From Saprospiraceae bacterium (GTDB taxonomy: Bacteria; Bacteroidota; Bacteroidia; Chitinophagales; Saprospiraceae), in NCBI GenBank assembly GCA_020629035.1, contig JAHDEC010000027.1:1-49776 (forward strand): a stretch of 49,776 nt of DNA. The letters are read 5' to 3'. A program made the translations under genes and the position numbers. Numbering within the stretch: position 1 is the stretch's first letter; every line of letters starts with the position of its first letter. This document shows, one piece after another, positions 44,501-49,776 of this stretch. A model generated the notes under the pieces. It did no database searches. It worked only from the letters and a program-made list of their open reading frames with translations, and was not told the DNA's origin.

Positions 44501-45580
44501 ATTAGCTCTATAAAATGTATCTACTGTTGTTGCTGTACACAAAGGTGGTTCTGTATCTAAAAACTCGATGTTTTGTCCCTCTTCTCTTGTTTCTCCTGTA
44601 CACCAGTCAATAGCAAACCAGGTTCTTAACATTTTTACACTTACACCACACATATCGAATGGTACATCTGTGTAAAAGAAGTCTAAGTTTGGACATGCGT
44701 AATGATCAGGCATTCCTGCTATTGAAGGTGGAAAGTCATCTTCAGTAGGTGGAGAATAGGATGGATTCTGTCCAAAACATGCTGATGATGATGCACAGAA
44801 ATTTTCATTTGTTGGATCAACAATGTAATCCGCTGGGAAAATAATATCATCTACATCTGCTCGCTCTACGAAGATTTTTTGGATACATGAAGAAGTATTT
44901 TCATACCTATCAGATATCTCCCATACTCTTGTATAAATTTGCGCAAAGCCATCTTCACATAATACAGCACCAGGGTAATCCGTGTGCTCATACATCTCAC
45001 CTTGACAATTTTCTAATACAATCGGTCTATAAAATGCCGTGTATAACGAATTGTTTTTAAGTGAAAGCGTATCAATTTCTGTATCACATGATACCGTAAT
45101 ATCAGCACATGTGATAATCTGTGGTGGAAATTTATCCTCAATGGTTGCATGTCCCCAACAGCTGATATCACATGGTAAATAAGTGACTTTAATTTTCAAC
45201 GTTTGACCCTCAAAGTCTTCTCCTATCACTGTTAGAGGATCTCCAGAATCATCAAAGAGTGGATTTCCATCTAAATCTTGAATCTCAATGGCGTATGAAG
45301 GAACAATCATTCCATCATCGTTCATATAAGTAGGATCATAAGGATCTTCTACGATCATATCGTAGTCTACAACAACTTCGCAATCCAGATTTAAAGAAAT
45401 CTGTACATTGTCATTGCAAGCAATATAAGCTTCATCACAATCAGGAACTTGTCCAAAAGCAGCTACACTAAATAGTAGTGCTAGAAAACCAAATCCTAAT
45501 CTTGAGATAGCTTGCATGCTATTTATGGATTGTAAGAATGTTTTTCTCATTTTAATCGTATTTAAAACCGTTTTTTTCAT
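41525..45580 (-). CDS. Giant Cys-rich T9SS surface protein with dockerin- and cohesin-like domains (downstream paralog)
   Basis: 1351 residues. Signal peptide (FGFLALLFSVAAFG, cut before Q). Then HYR/Ig-like modules with recurring patterns: VW.ISDR.ENTSSCIQKI, LRTWFAIDWC, FCCDDL...DNEGNTDEC, VWTIIDWC. Around residue 1000-1055 two EF-hand-like dockerin segments occur (NGVSTLDIVIIQQHILG and NNSEDITALDLLDIRRLILG). Residues about 1105-1250 are cohesin-like (VGLQASLGFD), and the last 80 are a T9SS type A tail (YQNEPNPFSNVSMIPFY). Expected at the cell surface, for adhesion or scaffolding. The start could be ATG 45550 instead: the first 10 codons are a duplicated copy. Paralogous to, and 35 nt after, the next gene. 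Confidence 0.85.
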   Translation of the reverse strand: MKKTVLNTIKMRKTFLQSINSMQAISRLGFGFLALLFSVAAFGQVPDCDEAYIACNDNVQISLNLDCEVVVDYDMIVEDPYDPTYMNDDGMIVPSYAIEIQDLDGNPLFDDSGDPLTVIGEDFEGQTLKIKVTYLPCDISCWGHATIEDKFPPQIITCADITVSCDTEIDTLSLKNNSLYTAFYRPIVLENCQGEMYEHTDYPGAVLCEDGFAQIYTRVWEISDRYENTSSCIQKIFVERADVDDIIFPADYIVDPTNENFCASSSACFGQNPSYSPPTEDDFPPSIAGMPDHYACPNLDFFYTDVPFDMCGVSVKMLRTWFAIDWCTGETREEGQNIEFLDTEPPLCTATTVDTFYRANADLHTCLADLVIAEPMCVCDVDANVTFTVEWLGADESGDPLSGPYSSDGVVSIGSGGYTIEDLPVGPYWLKFVVTDGCGNSTECFTEAKVEGSQNPHAVCEANTIIELGPDHTATMYGETQLDDNSIDPCGSIVNYMIKRVNEHCDDLEEDLEYGDFVTFCCDDLDRTDIQVMLKVTDNEGNTDECTGVVNVTGDISASVTCPTGSLPDVDCGEDYTVGTFPDVTISYDSDCSVPTSESVAYSGTLDCGVGTITRTVTVRNSNTGTTIKTCSLSIDVVNNDPFGTADIDCPDDIVVDGCNGSTSPDVIGGKPSLSNNSSCSDLVMSYDDVPVSDWYVSPYCSTFKRVWTIIDWCRYDVDNPTEGVFTCEQLIHINSATGPVFTSSCENITVAGGFSCEAEVSLVAVAIDSDGCTPGSQLTYTWQIDAGNNGSYDFDGVGNDASGTYPVGTHKVKFTATDACGNDEMCMYTFTVTGTNGPTPICRAHLIIGMGNNGVAEIWASDFDIKSEAGCGSDEDLSFSFTEDGNTPALDYDCDDIENGIGQTFDLNVYVIDEGGMSEFCAVTLEIQDNKDVCLDADDMARIQGKVYNEDFIGLESFDVALHEDQVNNSLVEATDEEGDYSFESVEFYDAYEVDPENDIHPLNGVSTLDIVIIQQHILGFKDLDSPYKIIAADVNNSEDITALDLLDIRRLILGVTADYPNNESWTFVNANHVFLDPNTPWDYARTFTIPSMYVDITNAEFIAVKTGDVNGSVMEGFTGDDAETRSNISYDLNIEDRSFAAGEQFTVSFNAAESIQTVGLQASLGFDQNVMELVSYEGNLVSLNDWNVVSKAGHFAISADYVQGLHINENEALFSLTFKAKEAGTLSDLLSITNTVEAEIYNQDLSISELDLNYRDDVSSTEKGFELYQNEPNPFSNVSMIPFYTPENAEVNLTVYDAAGRVLLEQSNSFAKGFQSFEIEADKIDQNGILIYRVESGDFSQMKKMVLLK
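45521..45580 (-). repeat. 30-bp in-frame tandem duplication covering a translation start
   Basis: Two consecutive 30-nt units (45580-45551 and 45550-45521) encode MKKTVLNTIK and MRKTFLQSIN, similar residue by residue. Each is preceded by the same ATTAAA just before its ATG, giving a near-perfect 17-nt match. Translation could begin at either ATG. Confidence 0.7.
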
Positions 45581-45615
45581 TTTAATGCTCTTTTGTTCTC
45601 AGAATTTGATTTCAA

Positions 45616-48600
45616 TTATTTAATTAAGATCATCTTTCTGATCGCACTATTCGTTTTGGTATCGATTTGATAGTAGAGTACACCCGAGTTAGTTAGTTGT
45701 GATTTGTCTAACACTACTTCATTATATCCTCTATTATAATGTGCTTGTTGTGTGTAGACAACTCTTCCGTTGACATCCAGAATAGTTAAGCTAACGTCCT
45801 CATCATTAGCTAGGGTAAATCCTATAGTAGTGTGAGTACTAAAAGGGTTTGGTTTATTCTGGAATACTGCAAATGTTGATGGCGCAATTTGAGTACCTAA
45901 TGAAAGGCTCTTAATCTCCATCTGACCATTATTATCCATATATGCTTCTGACTGGATAAGTGCATTATTCAACTGAATCATATCGGCAATACTACCTTTT
46001 TGTTGAGCAATGAATTCCACGGTAAATAGCACATCTTCTTCATCAAATGTGATATTTTCTGATTCATTCCAGCTAATCGCGATGTACCCCTGATCTTTAC
46101 CGAAGGCAGCGATATTAGCATTGGTTAGATTAATAGCTCCAGCCTTGATTTCACTAAATGCTAATCGCTCAACATTAAACTGAAGGGTCGTTTGGAATCC
46201 TATTAATTCTGATAAATCTGAAGCTTTGAAAGGGATACTTACTAATTGACCTTTTTCATATTGGCCATTATCGATATCCATATTAAAGCTTTCTAAATTT
46301 CTTGTATCTGTATCATCTTCTTGTGCATTTAAAACAGCTGAGAAGTTTACATCTCCAATTTTCACCGCAAAGAAATCTTCATCAATCATATCTTGGTCTA
46401 ATGAAGTAACAAGAATTTCCTCATCAAATGGCCAAGGCTGGCTTGCATTAGGGAATACAAAATCTTCTCTAACGAATCTCCATGAGTCGTTAGCCGGTAA
46501 TTCCTCGTATACTCCTAAGATTAATTTTCTTAACTCTACTAAATCAAAGGCAGTAATATGCTCTGAATTATCTGCATCTGCTGCTATGATTTTATATGGA
46601 GAATCAAGATCTGATATACCTAAAATGTGTCGCTGAATAATTACGATATCTAGTGTAGATACACCATTTATGTAATGATCATTTTTCTTAGGTGAAATCA
46701 TATAATCCTCGTTCCAAGCCAAGTTGTCAAATGCATACGACCCAGTCGTAGACATTAATGCGGCAGGGAAATCAGGTAATGTAGCTTCAATCTGAACTTC
46801 TACATTTTCTACCATAATATTCTGCTCATTATAGATATCTCCTGCAATACGTGATGCACCTTCTACAGCATCTTCACAAGTATTTGAGTTATCCTGAACG
46901 ATAAGTGTTGCAGTACAGAAGTCAGAATTTCCTTCTTCATCGATTGCATATACTTGCATTGCGATAGAATCTACATTAGCACCATCTAAATCTGAACAAC
47001 AGTAGCTAAATGACTGGTCTGTTGGATTAGGTGAAAATGACATCGTAATTGGCGCATTTAAGTCACATCCATCAAAACTTCCTCGATCAAAATCTGAAGC
47101 CCAGACCTCTGCACAACTAGTTTCTGGACTAATCACAACTACTAATTCTTCTAAACAGTATGGCGTAGGATGCTTATCATCTACTACGGTAATTACCTTG
47201 GTACAACTGCTCTGATTATCACAATCATCTAATGCCGTAAATACAATCGTATGCGTTCCTACAGGATACATTCCGTTTGCATCAGCACCTGGTGCATTAT
47301 TCACTTCATTTGTTCCATTAGTATTTAGATCAATGCTGTGTGACCAACTTAAGTTTTCTGTACAGTTATCACTTGCAGATACTACTAAATCATCCAAATC
47401 AATATGGCAAGAAGCATCTAAGCCACCTTCATACGTTTCGTTCTGACAGTTTGTGAAATTAGTAGGACCATCTGGGTCTAATACTTTAATTACTTGAGTA
47501 TGATAGAACTGTGCACCATTGTTACACCAGTCTACTACTGTCCAATATCTTAAGATCTTTAAACAAGCATCATCTACATATTGGAATTCTAAATCATCGT
47601 ATGAACTGAAAGCATTGGTACAAGCTAGTTGACCTCTGAAGCTTGGCTCATCGGTTACATCTATACCTGTTCCTTGACTACAATTTACATCGATGTCAGA
47701 CGGCCAAGTAATGTTTGATGATTCAGAAAACGGAAACTGATTTTCTATGGTAATAGTCTGTGTACAAACAGCTACTTGATTGCCATTTGTTAAAATATTC
47801 CATGATCTTTCTATCGTTCCAAATCCACAATCATCAATTGTGTTCTTTTCATTTACTAAATCCCAACCAATGCTACAATTGTCGCTACCTGATGGTTCTC
47901 CGAAATTAGATAAGTCATCTAAATTATAGCCACCACAATCTACCGTAACATCAGCAGGACAGTTGTAATTAGGCCCATTAGGATCATCTACTTGTACTTC
48001 TACCATACACTGGTTAAAGTTAGCTTCATGATCCCAGATTCCTAAGGCAACCATTACTGGACCACCTAAATCTTCACAACAGAATTTAACTAAGTCACCC
48101 CACTCAGAGTAGTCACCACAGTTAGTATCCATTCTTCTAACTTTCATGTAGTCGATACCACAGTTATCAGTACTACCATCATTAAATGATCCAGGACCTG
48201 CAAACGCGCAACCATCTATATCGTCTAATGATACTACAGAGAATAAATCACATACTGGATTTGGAGGTGTTACATCTTCGAAGAATACTTCGAAAGCAAC
48301 AACCCCAGGGTTTGTGCCCACTGAGCCATCATCATCTAGGTTCATTCCTACAACATTAGAAACATTGTAACATGCATCTTCAATCATGTATCTAACCCAT
48401 ACAGCAGAACCATCTACTGCTGGAATCGTAAATCCACGATCGCTATTCATTGGTACCTCTATAAAATCTACATCTAAATTTGGTAAATCAGTACCATCAA
48501 AAGGTGGTAGATAGAAGGTCTTGATAGTAAACTCACTACAATCCGCTAAGCTCTGTAATGCTCCAAAACCATTATCTTCTGGGTAAGGATATACATCAAA

Positions 48601-49776
48601 CGTAGCACTACAACCGTATGGATCTGCAGGATAATCAAATCGATTAGTTGCTGAGGTCCATGTTGGAGGCTCGTGATCAACTAATGTGATAATCTGTGTA
48701 TGCGTATAATCTTGCTCTGTACATAAATCCCATACAGACCACTTTCTTAATATTTTTCTAGCTGGAGATCCATCTCCACACTTAGGTAGTTCTCTAAAAT
48801 CTTCATAACCAATCAAGCTCAAATTCATACAGAATAATCCATCAGGATAACCTGTCACAGAAGGATCTGGATTGCCATTAGCATCCTGCGCCCAATCACC
48901 ACAAGCGTCTAAAGAAGGATTAGATCCTGCAATAGCACTATCCCAGTTTGGAGGCCAAACTAAGCTTAAAGCGCTAGGTCGCTTAACGTAAATTTCTTGT
49001 GTACAAGATGCAGTGTTTCCAAATTCATCAGTAACTCTCCAAACTCTTTCAATGATTGAACCAGGGTCCTTAGGGTCACAGAAAGGTGCTCCAGCTGCAA
49101 TCTGATCAAAATAAGTTAAAGTTGCATCAGTACAATTATCATAATTTTCAAGCAACCACTCATCGTCTCCAAGAGCCGTTAAAATAACTCCAGGATCAAA
49201 ATTTAGTAAGCTCGAAGGATCTGCATCTTCTAGATACGAACAATTTACCCAATTGTTTACTGATAAATTGCTAACAGTTGTTGTAGCTGCTCCTAATTCT
49301 GCATCTACTGTACTCGCAACAAAACAGAATTCTGCACCTGTAGTAACAGGAACAACTTCTGCCCCATTTTGCTCCAAATCATCATCAGCAACACCATCAC
49401 AAAGAGCTCCAGCAGAAACTTGAGTGAACACAGGTAAACCCGGTCCTGCAGAACCATCTGCATCAATACTATAACCAAAAGGATCACAAGCTGCTTCACT
49501 ATTTAGGCTTAAATATGACCAATCAAAATTTACAGTTCCATCTAAGGTAACCGTAAAACATGCGCTTGCATCATCTATGTTATCATTATCAGAACTTGTT
49601 ACAGTTAGTGAACAATCAGTAATGAAATCACCCGTAATAACAGCAGCTCCATCTCCAGTTCCCGCATCAAGCGTAAAATCTCCTGGTGTTAAGTTTTGTA
49701 CTTCATCTATATCATCTGCACATGGAGGTGTAGGTACTGATTTATCTTCTACAACAATGTATCCCCAACAAGAGTT
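45616..49776 (-). CDS. Giant Cys-rich T9SS surface protein, 5' end outside window (upstream paralog)
   Basis: At least 1386 codons. The frame is open to base 49776 with no stop, so the GTG at 49431 is not the start. The edge reads NSCWGYIVVEDKSVPTPPC, matching SCWGHATIEDKFPP near the N-terminus of the paralog. Modules follow the same order: VWRVTDEFGNTASCTQEIY, LRKWSVWDLC, FCCEDL, CPADVTVDCGG, LRYWTVVDWC, CCSDL with DEEGNSDFC. Then come dockerin-like NGVSTLDIVIIQRHILG and NSEHITAFDLVELRKLILG (near 46500-46675), a cohesin-like domain (about 45900-46300), and a T9SS tail (FQNKPNPFSTHTTIGF). Probably cotranscribed with the downstream paralog. Surface adhesin or scaffold; ligand unknown. Confidence 0.88.
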   Translation of the reverse strand, partial: NSCWGYIVVEDKSVPTPPCADDIDEVQNLTPGDFTLDAGTGDGAAVITGDFITDCSLTVTSSDNDNIDDASACFTVTLDGTVNFDWSYLSLNSEAACDPFGYSIDADGSAGPGLPVFTQVSAGALCDGVADDDLEQNGAEVVPVTTGAEFCFVASTVDAELGAATTTVSNLSVNNWVNCSYLEDADPSSLLNFDPGVILTALGDDEWLLENYDNCTDATLTYFDQIAAGAPFCDPKDPGSIIERVWRVTDEFGNTASCTQEIYVKRPSALSLVWPPNWDSAIAGSNPSLDACGDWAQDANGNPDPSVTGYPDGLFCMNLSLIGYEDFRELPKCGDGSPARKILRKWSVWDLCTEQDYTHTQIITLVDHEPPTWTSATNRFDYPADPYGCSATFDVYPYPEDNGFGALQSLADCSEFTIKTFYLPPFDGTDLPNLDVDFIEVPMNSDRGFTIPAVDGSAVWVRYMIEDACYNVSNVVGMNLDDDGSVGTNPGVVAFEVFFEDVTPPNPVCDLFSVVSLDDIDGCAFAGPGSFNDGSTDNCGIDYMKVRRMDTNCGDYSEWGDLVKFCCEDLGGPVMVALGIWDHEANFNQCMVEVQVDDPNGPNYNCPADVTVDCGGYNLDDLSNFGEPSGSDNCSIGWDLVNEKNTIDDCGFGTIERSWNILTNGNQVAVCTQTITIENQFPFSESSNITWPSDIDVNCSQGTGIDVTDEPSFRGQLACTNAFSSYDDLEFQYVDDACLKILRYWTVVDWCNNGAQFYHTQVIKVLDPDGPTNFTNCQNETYEGGLDASCHIDLDDLVVSASDNCTENLSWSHSIDLNTNGTNEVNNAPGADANGMYPVGTHTIVFTALDDCDNQSSCTKVITVVDDKHPTPYCLEELVVVISPETSCAEVWASDFDRGSFDGCDLNAPITMSFSPNPTDQSFSYCCSDLDGANVDSIAMQVYAIDEEGNSDFCTATLIVQDNSNTCEDAVEGASRIAGDIYNEQNIMVENVEVQIEATLPDFPAALMSTTGSYAFDNLAWNEDYMISPKKNDHYINGVSTLDIVIIQRHILGISDLDSPYKIIAADADNSEHITAFDLVELRKLILGVYEELPANDSWRFVREDFVFPNASQPWPFDEEILVTSLDQDMIDEDFFAVKIGDVNFSAVLNAQEDDTDTRNLESFNMDIDNGQYEKGQLVSIPFKASDLSELIGFQTTLQFNVERLAFSEIKAGAINLTNANIAAFGKDQGYIAISWNESENITFDEEDVLFTVEFIAQQKGSIADMIQLNNALIQSEAYMDNNGQMEIKSLSLGTQIAPSTFAVFQNKPNPFSTHTTIGFTLANDEDVSLTILDVNGRVVYTQQAHYNRGYNEVVLDKSQLTNSGVLYYQIDTKTNSAIRKMILIK

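Noticed and set aside
49305-49499. Minus-strand open frame of 64 codons overlapping the giant gene, and the GTG at 49431 as a start
   Set aside because: The frame of the giant protein stays open through this region to the window end and encodes sequence matching the paralog, so both are artefacts of the truncation.
41525-49776. Repeated short similar DNA stretches suggesting a CRISPR or satellite array
   Set aside because: The similarities are spread over coding modules of unequal spacing and translate to conserved protein motifs; there is no regular repeat-spacer pattern.
1-49776. Mobile element, phage or integrative element in the window
   Set aside because: No transposase, integrase, relaxase, phage structural gene or terminal inverted repeat was recognised, and the tRNA at the edge has no adjacent integrase.

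Overview
The window looks like chromosomal DNA from a marine-type Bacteroidota, most probably a Saprospiraceae-like lineage. The DNA is AT-rich. Several proteins end in a type IX secretion (T9SS) type A sorting domain. Starts show little Shine-Dalgarno signal, and a few plausible -7 elements follow the Bacteroidota pattern TAnnTTTG. TamL, an S46 dipeptidyl peptidase, a C25 (gingipain-family) protease, a TlpA-like protein with an N-terminal extension and SusC/BtuB-style barrels all point the same way. No transposase, integrase, CRISPR array or phage gene was seen. No gene-free stretch exceeds about 300 bases; the longest are 40666-40925 and 39019-39255, and I see nothing convincing in either.

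Layout. 1-49: 3' end of a tRNA-Leu. 162-4788: a large TPR exported protein overlapping an outer-membrane barrel gene. 4785-7403 (minus): a double-AAA+ SpoVK/CbbX-type ATPase with a duplicated N-terminal domain, stop-to-stop overlapping the barrel gene. 7559-10706: a compact operon of ferredoxin, IscX, KdsC-like phosphatase, UbiA-family prenyltransferase, Maf and MiaE. 10672-12618: divergent GT2 glycosyltransferase and WbqC-like protein. 12633-14366: dynamin-like GTPase. 14425-16458: S46 peptidase, then a strong terminator and a triple half-site palindrome in front of a small helical protein. 17025-19797: TonB-dependent receptor plus a T9SS-sorted DUF4465-like protein, a possible corrinoid uptake pair. 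20357-24490: small T9SS protein and C25 protease, closed by a terminator. 24561-28614: orphan cytochrome oxidase subunit III, PurL and a TlpA-like lipoprotein. 28611-32910: TrmH-type methyltransferase (minus), TamL, an NAD(P)-binding protein and a GNAT. 35618-32920 (minus): a tight operon RluD, LuxC-type acyl-CoA reductase, Nth. 35809-37005: PLP-dependent trans-sulfuration enzyme.

37137-40665 is the most accessory-looking part: an ankyrin protein, a class C beta-lactamase-fold lipoprotein, an Imm51-like protein, and two overlapping poorly recognisable membrane/lipoprotein genes. It may be an orphan immunity-type cluster without a visible toxin. After a YfcE-type phosphodiesterase, the last 8 kb (41525-49776, minus) holds two tandem, paralogous giant cysteine-rich surface proteins. 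Each has HYR/Ig-like modules, a dockerin-like repeat pair, a cohesin-like domain and a T9SS tail. The upstream one runs off the window edge; its frame stays open to base 49776.

Most core genes can be named from motifs. The observations I would re-examine first are the giant dockerin/cohesin paralogs, including a 30-bp in-frame duplication of one translation start. Next come the T9SS version of a BtuB-BtuH-like pair, the fdx-iscX pair outside an isc operon, the three-half-site operator at 16536-16559, and the immunity-like cluster.
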